Shown in pieces: positions 8,090-16,260 of a stretch of DNA of 39,793 nt. Position numbers and translations under genes: made by a program. This DNA comes from an uncultured Microbulbifer sp. GTDB taxonomy: Bacteria > Pseudomonadota > Gammaproteobacteria > Pseudomonadales > Cellvibrionaceae. The DNA lies in contig NZ_CANMKV010000040.1 in NCBI RefSeq assembly GCF_947498635.1, forward strand, positions 1 through 39,793, written 5' to 3'. Numbering within the stretch: the first letter of the stretch is position 1; every line of letters starts with the position of its first letter. Under the pieces are notes generated by a model, which was not told the DNA's origin, did not search any database, and saw only the letters and a list, made by a program, of their open reading frames with translations.

Positions 8090-9667
8090 ATGCCACAGCC
8101 AAATGTGCGTCCCAGCGAGACTTATTTAACCCTATTAAGGTCTCAGTTCGATTTACTGCCAGCCTACAGGGTTCAAAACCCTGCCCTTCATAGATTATTT
8201 CGGGAAGCACTGGCGATTCAAAAATCGCTCCTGACCTTCTCCTGGAGCCAGCTAGAGCAGCAGGCACGCCGATGCCTAGGGTTGGGGTATGCCGAGTTTC
8301 GCGGCTTACAAAGCCGCGGAGACAAATCATCGATGCTGCAACAGATCGACCATCGGATGGGATTGGAATTTCTGTTTGTATTACGCGGTATTGCCATCAG
8401 CGACCGTCGTGATCAATTTGCAAATAATTTTGAAGAGGGTCTCCAACAGAGCGATCCCAGCGGCCGACTCGACAGGCTATTGACAAAGGCTGAAGAGATG
8501 GTGGGCGCGGAAATCCCCGAAAGTACCGTTGAGCGATTGCGGGCAAGATTGGCAGGCATCGAGACAAGAGCGGATATCCAGGCATCCATGGAGAGGCTAG
8601 CAAATGGTGAGACGGACAATATCGGTCTACTCGACGCCTATCTTCCCAATAAAAATAAGTCCTTAAATCCAGGTCTGGCAACCCACACCGATGCTGTAAT
8701 TATGTGCCTTAGCCGGGGCCTGCTGGCCTTGGCGCATGCCCAGTTTAATAACGCCTTGAAGGCAGGGGAGCATAAACCTGGATTTTCAGCGGCTGACATC
8801 CGCGAAGTGAAAAGTGTCACGCATGCATTTTCCAGTTTCCTGCAGGGTGGGCAAAAGCAGGTTTACAGTGCGCTCTTGGTTGGAGATCCACAGAACATCA
8901 CAAACGCCTCACTATTATTTGCCGGAGAAATCGAGAGAAGATTACCGGCACTCGCAGGGGCTCAGGCGGCGATGCACACTGTCATTCAGGCGCTTTTACA
9001 GAGAAATAGCGGCGGCTTGGCAGAGCGGCTCGGGGATATCGCGGTCGACGCTCATTTTCTAACCCGCAAGGCCATTGCCTGTCACACAGCCTGCTACCGG
9101 CTTGCCGCCAGCGCTTGCGGCCTGGACACGCCAAAAGATATCAGGGATCTGCAGAAAAACATCGCCTCCATATCCTTTACCACCCCCCTTCCCAATGGCA
9201 AGAATGTGGAACTTGCTAAGCTGAACAACGATTTTGAGGGGGAGTTTGTTGAGGTTCGGGGTTTTATACAGGAGGTCACCTCTCCACCCCAGGAAGGTGG
9301 CATGCTATTAAGCCATCTCAAGCTGCAAGACCCCTCCAGCGGTGCCGAAGCGAATGCGGTGGTGCGCTTCTCTCACCTGCCTCACGCGGGTGTTACCAAG
9401 GGTGCTTTTTGTAGACTCAGCGGTACGTTTAAGAAAAGCTCGAGCCTGCTGAGCGGTAGGCCCGGCGTGGAGGTAGACGCATTAGCACTGGCCGACCTCG
9501 GTAAAAATAGCTTCGATGTCGCTTTTATGCGGCTGGCAAATCGCTGGTTCCAACCCTGGCGAAGCAATGCAAATCTTTACTGGTCTCTTGGCGCCCAAAG
9601 TGCCGAAGGCAGTGACGTGGCTGCCCAGGGTGCCGCAGAGCTGCTCTTTACCCCGTTGATACGCTAA
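8090..9667 (+). CDS. Unknown protein with OB-fold-like C-terminal region, first gene of a TGT-like operon
   Basis: 525 aa protein that I do not recognise. The first 380 residues are mainly helical with many charged residues. From about 382 to 470 the pattern changes to alternating beta strands (EGEFVEVRGFIQ, then SHLKLQDP, AVVRFSHLP, AFCRLSGTF and VEVDALAL). This is like an OB-fold or other small nucleic-acid-binding barrel. There is no signal peptide or membrane segment, so it should act in the cytoplasm. The start is well supported by AAGGAGG five bases upstream of the ATG. It leads a compact operon, with 13 bases to the next gene, that ends in a TGT/DpdA-like protein, so a role in nucleic-acid handling is suggested. 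Function is not established. Confidence 0.75.
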   Translation: MPQPNVRPSETYLTLLRSQFDLLPAYRVQNPALHRLFREALAIQKSLLTFSWSQLEQQARRCLGLGYAEFRGLQSRGDKSSMLQQIDHRMGLEFLFVLRGIAISDRRDQFANNFEEGLQQSDPSGRLDRLLTKAEEMVGAEIPESTVERLRARLAGIETRADIQASMERLANGETDNIGLLDAYLPNKNKSLNPGLATHTDAVIMCLSRGLLALAHAQFNNALKAGEHKPGFSAADIREVKSVTHAFSSFLQGGQKQVYSALLVGDPQNITNASLLFAGEIERRLPALAGAQAAMHTVIQALLQRNSGGLAERLGDIAVDAHFLTRKAIACHTACYRLAASACGLDTPKDIRDLQKNIASISFTTPLPNGKNVELAKLNNDFEGEFVEVRGFIQEVTSPPQEGGMLLSHLKLQDPSSGAEANAVVRFSHLPHAGVTKGAFCRLSGTFKKSSSLLSGRPGVEVDALALADLGKNSFDVAFMRLANRWFQPWRSNANLYWSLGAQSAEGSDVAAQGAAELLFTPLIR

Positions 9668-9680
9668 CAGGAGATTCACC

Positions 9681-10061
9681 ATGCCACCGGATGACGGCTG
9701 TTTATCGGAACAGGAAAGTGTCGAAATCAAACTGTTAGAGCTGGAAGTGTTGCTCGCGATGGCACAACTGGCTAAGGCTGAGTGGCACGCTGCCAAAGAG
9801 GCTGTGCGAGCTGAATGCCTGGAGACCGCTATTCCCAGCCTTCCCAACCTGCATCAAAAAGATGAAATGGACATGCCTATTGAGCCCATGGATCACGCGG
9901 TGGCCGAGTGTATTGAAACGCACCCCGATGTCTTTGCCGCATGGGATATTTTTGAACAAGTTGCGCTGGAACTTGAAGTGGAGCTGGAAGACATGCACGG
10001 CTTGCTTGATGAGTGGAAGTCCTGCTCACATGCGCTCCACGGAGGAGCGCCTCTCAGGTAA
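9681..10061 (+). CDS. Small acidic hypothetical protein, middle gene of the TGT-like operon
   Basis: 126 aa, strongly acidic and predicted almost wholly helical (long Leu/Glu/Ala runs at 15-50 and 85-115), probably coiled-coil or helical bundle. CAGGAG lies seven bases before the ATG. It sits 13 bases after the 525 aa gene and 8 bases before the TGT-like gene, so the three are co-transcribed and probably work together. It could be an adaptor or subunit, but no family is recognised. Confidence 0.7.
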   Translation: MPPDDGCLSEQESVEIKLLELEVLLAMAQLAKAEWHAAKEAVRAECLETAIPSLPNLHQKDEMDMPIEPMDHAVAECIETHPDVFAAWDIFEQVALELEVELEDMHGLLDEWKSCSHALHGGAPLR

Positions 10062-10069
10062 TTCACTGA

Positions 10070-11449
10070 ATGCGGTTTATTGCCAACTTACGTCGTCAAA
10101 CCCTCGATGCTTTCGCCAGCCATCTTGTCTCAGCTGATGGCTACCTGCTATCCGCCCATCGCATAACAAATCCCAACCTGCAACTGGCTGTTGAGGTGCG
10201 CAACAGGGGCCTGCCACTCTTTGCCGATAACGGCACAAAGCAGCTGATCGACTCGGTCATTGCAAAATTTTCACAAAGCGCCCGAGCAGTGACCCTCGAG
10301 GTCAAAATGCTGCGCCGTCAGCTCGGCCACCTTCCCCGCGGTCGTGAAGTTCCACTCAGTCTGCGCAAACAAGCAGACGCCCTGGCCGAATCGGTACTTA
10401 CCGATTGCACCGAACGTTCGGAGTCTATCGACACCAACCAGCTGATTCAACGCCAGCTCTCTATGAACCCCACTGACCTGATCGCCCAGGAGGATTTCAC
10501 CAGTACCTGTTTGGTAGCCCTGGACCTGGAACGCGAGATCACCGGCTGGAGCGTGGAGCGCATCGCCGCGCGTAACCGTCGCAGTTTAAGACTCTGGCAA
10601 AAGGTAGCCGAGCATCGTTTATGCCAGGGGCTCACAACGTATGCCGTACTGAGTGCAATGGATTACAACACCGCCCGCCATGCGGGGCAACTCGCCGCAG
10701 AGGCCGGTGTATCATCGGCAGCCATGGGGCTGGCCGGCGTTTGTGGCGATCTCAACGCGACAGACTTTTACGTGAGTGGCCGGGCCTCATTTAAGCTTGC
10801 TCGGCCAGTTCCGCGCCGTTATGTGCGTCTGGCACAAGTGCTCAAAGGTATCGCAGAGGGGTATCGTGATCGCAACGCAACCCTGCAAAGATTTCACTGC
10901 CTGGGCCTGGGCGCTCCATCGTTACTGCCGATTGCCGCCGCGGCCCTACCGGCAGAAACAACGGTCACCGCAGATGCCACCAGCCCTATCCATGCCGCGG
11001 CAAAAGACCGGGTACTTTACGATCCGGAAAACTTCGGCGACCGGGCCAGCACCAAAGAAATCGTTGAGCGTATTTTGAATGGCGGCAACTGGCCATTTCT
11101 CAGCCCTTTCACAAAGTCCTTTAAGCAAAGATTTGGTCACGACCCTGAGGGCGCCCGGCGCTGGTGGACCACACTCGGGAATCCGAGTATTTCAAGAGAA
11201 ATTTTGCGCGAACCCAGCGATCTGACCTCGTCACTGCCCTTATTTTGCGAAGCAGACCAACAGGTTCGACCAATCGCCCGAGATACCTGGATCGCCCACA
11301 ATCACTGGGTTCTCGGTGAACTCACTGAAGGCCGTAGTGGGCCACAAAGACGTGAATTTGCCCACCGAATTATCGACCACTGGCTGGATGGCCCTTTAAC
11401 CACCACCAGCCGGGGCCTTGGCGTCGCTAAAAGAATTCTTTTGGACTAA
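10070..11449 (+). CDS. tRNA-guanine transglycosylase/DpdA-like protein
   Basis: 459 aa cytoplasmic protein with the order of elements of the tRNA-guanine transglycosylase (TGT) superfamily. An early strand reads LPLFADNGTK, with Asp53-Asn-Gly like the DNGAF of archaeal TGT and DpdA. Then come VALDLEREITG, AVLSAMDYNTARHAGQLAAEAGVS (compare the QG-dy...A..L...G repeat of the barrel), AMGLAGVCG, and RFHCLGLGAPSLL, matching the H-LG-G motif. VTADATSP follows, placing Asp302 at the nucleophile position. The zinc-binding C-x-C-x2-C-x25-H of classical TGT is not seen. That points away from the housekeeping queuosine enzyme and towards a divergent branch such as DpdA, which inserts 7-deazaguanine into DNA. 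No preQ0 synthesis genes lie nearby. This reading rests on eye-matched motifs. Confidence 0.6.
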   Translation: MRFIANLRRQTLDAFASHLVSADGYLLSAHRITNPNLQLAVEVRNRGLPLFADNGTKQLIDSVIAKFSQSARAVTLEVKMLRRQLGHLPRGREVPLSLRKQADALAESVLTDCTERSESIDTNQLIQRQLSMNPTDLIAQEDFTSTCLVALDLEREITGWSVERIAARNRRSLRLWQKVAEHRLCQGLTTYAVLSAMDYNTARHAGQLAAEAGVSSAAMGLAGVCGDLNATDFYVSGRASFKLARPVPRRYVRLAQVLKGIAEGYRDRNATLQRFHCLGLGAPSLLPIAAAALPAETTVTADATSPIHAAAKDRVLYDPENFGDRASTKEIVERILNGGNWPFLSPFTKSFKQRFGHDPEGARRWWTTLGNPSISREILREPSDLTSSLPLFCEADQQVRPIARDTWIAHNHWVLGELTEGRSGPQRREFAHRIIDHWLDGPLTTTSRGLGVAKRILLD

Positions 11450-11492
11450 GCCCCTGAAAGAGAAAAATCAACTATAAAAATGGTTTTCGTTA

Positions 11493-11882
11493 TCAGGCCG
11501 ATTTTATCGCGAGTCCCGCAACAACACCCCACACCCAGTTAAAGAACAATACAAAAATTGGAGTAAGTATTCCTAATTCAAACCCGGCTATCCCGCTGCC
11601 GGTCATCATTGGGAAAACGACAAATAGCTGAAAAACCGAAGGCAGTAAACTCAAGATGGCCCCTTTTAACAGCAAATTTGATGACTTAAAAGGAAGGAAG
11701 AAAAACAGTCCCCAAATGCCGCCCCAGACAATCCTTGGGTAGAGCCATTCAGCAGATAAGGCGGGAGCAATAGAAACACCAAGGGCAGCAGTAATACCAA
11801 GGACCCCAAATAGCCAAACCATTAAGCTATTTGCCAAAGCGCCCAAGCAGCCCGCGGCAAAGAAAATCAGTAGTTTTTTCAT
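11493..11882 (-). CDS. Small conserved-type inner-membrane protein
   Basis: 129 aa with about four membrane-spanning helices: a lysine-led N-terminal helix, a second at about 30-60, one at about 70-93, and a last at about 103-127. MKK followed by a hydrophobic run suits insertion with the N-terminus in the cytoplasm. It is a single gene convergent with the TGT-like operon and is not recognised as any named family. No catalytic residues or transport motif can be seen. Confidence 0.65.
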   Translation of the reverse strand: MKKLLIFFAAGCLGALANSLMVWLFGVLGITAALGVSIAPALSAEWLYPRIVWGGIWGLFFFLPFKSSNLLLKGAILSLLPSVFQLFVVFPMMTGSGIAGFELGILTPIFVLFFNWVWGVVAGLAIKSA

Positions 11883-12420
11883 TTTTAATCTCTGGGTGCC
11901 AAATAGTGGAATTCATCACTTACATCTCCCCCCCCAAAATAGCAAATATTCAAGCCCACCTACGTAAAAATTAACTCTGAACAGTCGTACTTTTCAAATA
12001 CAACGATGATCGGAATAAGCCGCACAGGAAAATAGACTTATATAGAACCAGCAAATGAAAGGGCTCACCCCTTTGATCCTTTCCGCCTCCAGACCAGAGA
12101 CTCTAAATGGCATCTCATGCTTTTATGAAAAAATCTCGATTTTCAAAACGCAAAACAAACTTATCTTGAATACCATTTTGTACCAATTAGCAGTGCGCAA
12201 AAGCCTCTATTAGGCGCTCAAAAATAAATATTTTGAGCGACATAACCTCCAAGCAAGAAAACATTTTCAAAGTGAGAACCAAGCCCTCAACTGATCGGAT
12301 TGGCAACCTGCCGCGACAGAAAATACCTATCATTTAATCCAATGAATTCCTGTAATACACAAGTGGTACATTTATGGTGCTTGGCACCAGAAATTAAAAT
12401 CAAAATAGGAATACGTACTG
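11883..12420. other. Intergenic region with a perfect inverted repeat at 12215-12239
   Basis: About 540 AT-rich bases between divergent genes, so promoters for both are expected. The clear structure is a perfect 9-base inverted repeat, CGCTCAAAA-N7-TTTTGAGCG (12215-12239), about 180 bases before the secreted-protein gene. It lacks a T-run and could be an operator. No small gene is convincing. Confidence 0.45.
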
Positions 12421-14145
12421 ATGAAAGTACCTGTAGTAGGAATGCTATACCCGATTTTTTTAGGATTGGCGATACATTCGACCAGTGCAAATGCGCAGTC
12501 TTTTGATGAAAGCGCGTATCAAGATAGGCAACTGCAATATATTGAGGAGGGGGTTTCTTCCACCAATGATACCGCTGTAGTCCTACAGGCGTACACTGGC
12601 GATGAACTTAACTGGGAAGCACTGAACAAGAACTTGGATGTCCTGCGCAATGGCGGGAAGAAGAATTCAGACTTCACTCTTACCCGGCTGATTCGCATCC
12701 TGTTTTTCCGCCCGGAAATTAAAGACGAACTATTTGCCGCCCTGGACGGATACCAATTCTGGTTCAAAGAAGGTGGCACTGGCGATCATGTCTTCGCCTC
12801 AGAAAACCATATGATTATGTACACCTCTGCCCAATATCTCCTGCAGGAGAAATACGGAGTATTTGAGGATGACAGAACTTATAAGCGCTTAAAACGCTAC
12901 CTGGAAGTAAAAAATCAATATGGCTTCTATGAATTTTACTCCCCGGTCTATTACCCCTACACCCTATCCGCGTTACTTAACTTGGTGGATTTTTCCGAGG
13001 ACGCAGAAATCCGCGAACTGGCCACAGGGGCTGCACAGCGCCTGCTGCAAGACATATTGCTGGTTACCAATGACCAGGGCATTCTTTTCTCAGCCGCCGG
13101 CCGCAGTAATGACGGCTACCGCAGGAATGGCTCCGGGGGCAACATCAACCGCATCATTTACCTGTTAACGGGCCTGGGCAAAGAGTCAGTAAGAACCCCA
13201 AGCCCCGCAGGGGTAATGCTGGCCACCTCCGGCCTGGAGATTAGCGACGAAGTCTTCGAGTATTTCGGTAAAGACCTGAATATGAATTACTCGGTAGGCC
13301 ACTCTCTCGGCGATGCCAGAAACAGCCTCTATGCCGACTTCCCCCGTGAAGAGCGCGTCCCCTTCTACTGGAGCCAGGGCGCCTACTTCCATCCCGATGT
13401 CGCCGCCGACACCGCCTGGTTTGCCAGCAAATATCAGCTTGAAGGGTATGAAGGCCTGAAAGCATTCGATCAATTCCTGGGGCTCTCTGAAGCCGCCGCC
13501 CCCGCCGCCGCCAAAGCTGGCGCCGTGTTCAGTCGCAGCTCGGTGCTCTCCAGCGCAAACTTCTCCATATACAAGGATGGCGGTGTGATGATGCATTCCA
13601 TCCAAAATTACTGGGGTGGCCGCCAGGGTTACCAGCAGACTCCCTGGATTGCCACCACCGGCACCCAATCAGTCTGGGCGAAGGTTGGCGATGGCAATAG
13701 CACCATGCAGAACGATCATCTGCCCAAGATCAAGCAGGTCAACAATGTCGCGGTGATCCAGTACAACCCCTACCCGGAAATTGAACTGTTCCACTCCGGC
13801 GGCTCCAACGTGGCCCTGCAATGGCCGGAAGGCTTTGCAGAGGAAAAACGCAGCGGCAATTGGAAGTTTGGCAAGGAAGACGATGGTTATATCGCCGTGC
13901 GTTATCCCTGCGGCAATGGCGACTCCAACACTGTCACCTGCGACTGGAACGAGCAGACCTGGGTAGTCATTATGGGAAGCGAAGCGCGTTACGGCAGCTT
14001 TGAAGCCTTTAGCCAAAAGGTGCTCAATGAAGTCAGCTACGATGCCGACTGGGAATGGCACGGCTCTTTCTGGAAAGGCACGTTGAAATATGTGTACGAC
14101 TCAGACGTCAAGTTTGATGGAACCGATATCAGCTTGACCTGGTAA
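12421..14145 (+). CDS. Secreted (alpha/alpha)-toroid protein of polysaccharide-lyase appearance, unknown family
   Basis: 574 aa exported protein. Residues 1-25 form a signal peptide ending SANA before QSF. The N-terminal half is helical with patterns seen in toroid glycan-active proteins: ENHMIMYTSAQYLL (about 123-136) resembles the ENH-Q/M-I-F/Y motif of secreted alpha/alpha-barrel enzymes, and a YSPVYYPYT segment follows. The C-terminal half is beta-rich with many Trp (SIQNYWGGRQGYQQTPW, then MGSEARYGSFEAF), like the beta-sandwich of heparinase-type lyases. Two Cys near the end (PCGNGDSNTVTC) may form a disulfide. It stands alone and is followed by a hairpin. Glycan binding or cleavage is a guess from architecture; no catalytic set was identified. 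Confidence 0.7.
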   Translation: MKVPVVGMLYPIFLGLAIHSTSANAQSFDESAYQDRQLQYIEEGVSSTNDTAVVLQAYTGDELNWEALNKNLDVLRNGGKKNSDFTLTRLIRILFFRPEIKDELFAALDGYQFWFKEGGTGDHVFASENHMIMYTSAQYLLQEKYGVFEDDRTYKRLKRYLEVKNQYGFYEFYSPVYYPYTLSALLNLVDFSEDAEIRELATGAAQRLLQDILLVTNDQGILFSAAGRSNDGYRRNGSGGNINRIIYLLTGLGKESVRTPSPAGVMLATSGLEISDEVFEYFGKDLNMNYSVGHSLGDARNSLYADFPREERVPFYWSQGAYFHPDVAADTAWFASKYQLEGYEGLKAFDQFLGLSEAAAPAAAKAGAVFSRSSVLSSANFSIYKDGGVMMHSIQNYWGGRQGYQQTPWIATTGTQSVWAKVGDGNSTMQNDHLPKIKQVNNVAVIQYNPYPEIELFHSGGSNVALQWPEGFAEEKRSGNWKFGKEDDGYIAVRYPCGNGDSNTVTCDWNEQTWVVIMGSEARYGSFEAFSQKVLNEVSYDADWEWHGSFWKGTLKYVYDSDVKFDGTDISLTW

Positions 14146-14160
14146 TTCCGCGCTCAGTCA

Positions 14161-14188
14161 CTTTCGGGGAGGGTCCCCTCCCCGAAAG
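14161..14188 (+). terminator. Strong GC hairpin after the secreted toroid gene
   Basis: A perfect 13-base inverted repeat (CTTTCGGGGAGGG and its complement) with a 2-base centre lies 16 bases after the stop codon. The stem is very stable, but no T-run follows, so it may act as a terminator helped by Rho or as an mRNA 3' end stabiliser. Confidence 0.6.
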
Positions 14189-14284
14189 CCTCCACTCCCT
14201 TAGCAATAACCCTCACCAATCAATCCCAAATTGCATTACCCAAAAAAAGTCCCCCAAGCCAAGAGATAAAGCAGTATCAATCTA

Positions 14285-14327
14285 GTTGACTCTATCAACC
14301 AAAAAACATAAAGTTGACAAAGTCAAC
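14285..14327. promoter_or_regulatory. Two MarR-type operators, GTTGA-N5-TCAAC
   Basis: Two identical-arm palindromes lie in front of the marR-like gene: GTTGA-CTCTA-TCAAC (14285-14299) and GTTGA-CAAAG-TCAAC (14313-14327). The second is extended to GTTGAC/GTCAAC. Their centres are 28 bases apart, close to three helical turns, on one DNA face. They are best explained as autoregulatory binding sites for the MarR protein whose gene begins 20 bases later. Confidence 0.65.
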
Positions 14328-14347
14328 CAAGCAACGATGAGTTCATA

Positions 14348-14785
14348 GTGGCCTATCCCGTTAATGAAGCCTTACATCAACTGATTCACGCCTACAAAAG
14401 GCGGCTGCGCACAGCCACTCAAGCGCAGAAAATAGACCTTCCGGTTAATCACCTTCGCGTGCTTAAGGGGGTCTGCAAGTGCCCCCAGAGTACCGCCCGC
14501 ACAATTTCGCAGCGAATGAACCAGGATAAGGCCCAAGTTACACGGGTACTGAACGAACTGACGCAGTCCGGGTTGATCGAGAAGGCTGAAAATCCGAACG
14601 ATCGGCGCAGTCAGTTTCTTATTCCCACAGTGGCAGGGCAGCGAACCCTCGAAAAAGTGAACGCCCTGGAATCAGAAGTTGCAGGCGAGATGACCCATAA
14701 CCTCAGTGACCAGGAACTCAAAGTGTTTACCCATATCGCCAATGTCATGATTCAAAACTTGGCCGAAGATTCCGCCAAAGACTAG
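14348..14785 (+). CDS. MarR-family transcriptional regulator
   Basis: 145 aa winged-helix repressor. The recognition helix region is STARTISQRMNQDKAQVTRVLNELTQSGLIEK (about 49-80) and the wing is NPNDRRSQFLIPT with the typical DRR turn. Flanking helices would form the dimer interface. The start is GTG at 14348; an ATG ten bases earlier opens a 3-codon frame only. The gene is followed after 14 bases by a siderophore-interacting reductase, so the pair form an operon, and two palindromes upstream are probable autoregulatory sites. The ligand may be linked to iron or oxidative stress, inferred from the partner. Confidence 0.85.
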   Translation: MAYPVNEALHQLIHAYKRRLRTATQAQKIDLPVNHLRVLKGVCKCPQSTARTISQRMNQDKAQVTRVLNELTQSGLIEKAENPNDRRSQFLIPTVAGQRTLEKVNALESEVAGEMTHNLSDQELKVFTHIANVMIQNLAEDSAKD

Positions 14786-14799
14786 GAGATCCCAATCCA

Positions 14800-15549
14800 A
14801 TGGCTGACAAACGCACATATGAATTGACTGTCGTACGCCGTGTAAAAGTCTCAGAACACATGTTACGAATTACTTTGGGGGGCAATACACTTGAGTCCTT
14901 TCCCTCAAACCAGGAAAGTGCCTACATCAAATTCGTTTTCCCGCAGGGCGCAGGGGAACGACCGCTGATGAGAAGCTATACCATCAGACATCAAAGAGAG
15001 ACGGAAATCGATATCGATTTCGCTTTGCACGATCACCAAGGGCCAGCCTCAAACTGGGCGGTGAACGCACAGCCCGGTGATCGGATCTTGATTGGTGGAC
15101 CTGGCCCCAAGAAACTTATTAATCACCAGGCAGACTGGTTCCTACTCGCCGGCGATATGACTGCCCTGCCCGCCATCAGCGTTAACCTCGCTGAACTGCC
15201 CAGCACGGCCAGTGGGTTTGCCGTTATAGAAGTGGCAAGTGAGTCAGATATTCAGGACTTGGTACATCCAGAAAACCTGCAACTGCACTGGGTAATCAAC
15301 CCCACCCCCACTGGCGCGCTTCTGCTCCCCAAGATTCAAACCCTACCCTGGATGAAAGGTCAACCCGCCATCTGGGCCGCTTGCGAGTTTGGCAGCATGC
15401 GTACTCTGCGAAAATTCTTTAAGCAGGAGAAAGAAATTTCCAAGAACCACTTTTACATATCCAGCTACTGGAAACTCGGGCAATCGGATGAAGGGCATAA
15501 GATTGCTAAAAAGCGGGATAATGAACAGGCTGCGGGGATGGATAAATAG
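14800..15549 (+). CDS. Siderophore-interacting protein (ViuB/SIP-type ferric-siderophore reductase)
   Basis: 249 aa flavin-dependent reductase of the SIP family, predicted to release iron from ferric siderophores in the cytoplasm using NAD(P)H. The FAD-binding motif is RSYTIR (about 57-62), followed by DFALHDHQGPASNWA, which is a SIP signature. GDMTALPAI (about 128-136) marks the nicotinamide side and SSYWKLGQSDEGHK ends the family core. Length is normal. It is co-transcribed with the upstream MarR gene. No siderophore synthesis or uptake gene lies in the window. Confidence 0.88.
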   Translation: MADKRTYELTVVRRVKVSEHMLRITLGGNTLESFPSNQESAYIKFVFPQGAGERPLMRSYTIRHQRETEIDIDFALHDHQGPASNWAVNAQPGDRILIGGPGPKKLINHQADWFLLAGDMTALPAISVNLAELPSTASGFAVIEVASESDIQDLVHPENLQLHWVINPTPTGALLLPKIQTLPWMKGQPAIWAACEFGSMRTLRKFFKQEKEISKNHFYISSYWKLGQSDEGHKIAKKRDNEQAAGMDK

Positions 15550-15714
15550 CGCTCTTTCTTAGCGATGGCTTTGCCGATAGAAAACGGTTGGCACGCAGTA
15601 GATATTAAAAAGACCAGCGCGCAGAATGTACTGTATTTTGATTTCTCTACGGCATGGATGCCGAGTAAGAAACGACAGGGGGGCCTTTTCGGTATGCTGC
15701 AAGAGAGCTGTATT

Positions 15715-16260
15715 TTACCCTGGCCTATCCAACCGATACCAATAATCGGCAATAAAGCCCCGCGCATCCACCTGTAGAGCTTGCCGGGATATTTCAGGCA
15801 CTGCATTTTTACAACGCCACGCAAATATGGTCGCCCGCCCCGTCACTACCGCCGGAATGGCAGCCGATGCCGGATTGCTTTTGCAGTAAGCCACGATCGC
15901 CTCGCTCGGCGCCCGAGCAGTGTCCGCTTTTTCTTCACAAGGAAGGTTGGCACCGGCAAAGCAGGCATAGACAGCGCCATCCATACAACGCCAGAAAGTG
16001 CCCCCCGCAACCCAATCCCTCGGGGCAGCCGCAGAAATACCCGCCGCCTGGTAAATACCCGATAACACCATCTGTGGTTTGGCCGGGCCGATATAGGGCT
16101 CCTGCGGATTATCCGCATTGAGTACTGCCCTGCAATAGCGAACAGGATCGTTAAAAGAGCCCAAATAGCGGCCTTTTTCCTGTTCCGCAGCCGCCAAACC
16201 CACAGCACAGCAAAGCCAAAGAATCAGGCTCAAAAGTCGATATTCTTTTCGTCGAAGCAT
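15715..16260 (-). CDS. Secreted cysteine-containing hypothetical protein
   Basis: 181 aa with an N-terminal signal peptide (MLRRKEYR then a hydrophobic run ending GLAAA) and a mature part with six Cys, in YCRAVL, WRCMDGAVYAC, LPCEE, YCKSN and WRCKN. The even count suggests three disulfides in the periplasm. The twice-repeated WRC pattern hints at an internal repeat. It is convergent with the SIP gene and not recognised as a named family. Confidence 0.65.
   Translation of the reverse strand: MLRRKEYRLLSLILWLCCAVGLAAAEQEKGRYLGSFNDPVRYCRAVLNADNPQEPYIGPAKPQMVLSGIYQAAGISAAAPRDWVAGGTFWRCMDGAVYACFAGANLPCEEKADTARAPSEAIVAYCKSNPASAAIPAVVTGRATIFAWRCKNAVPEISRQALQVDARGFIADYWYRLDRPG

Noticed and set aside
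13186..13668. 160-codon Gly-rich minus-strand frame inside the toroid gene
   Set aside because: Shadow of the GC-rich plus-strand gene; low-complexity Gly/Ala/Val content is typical of antisense frames.
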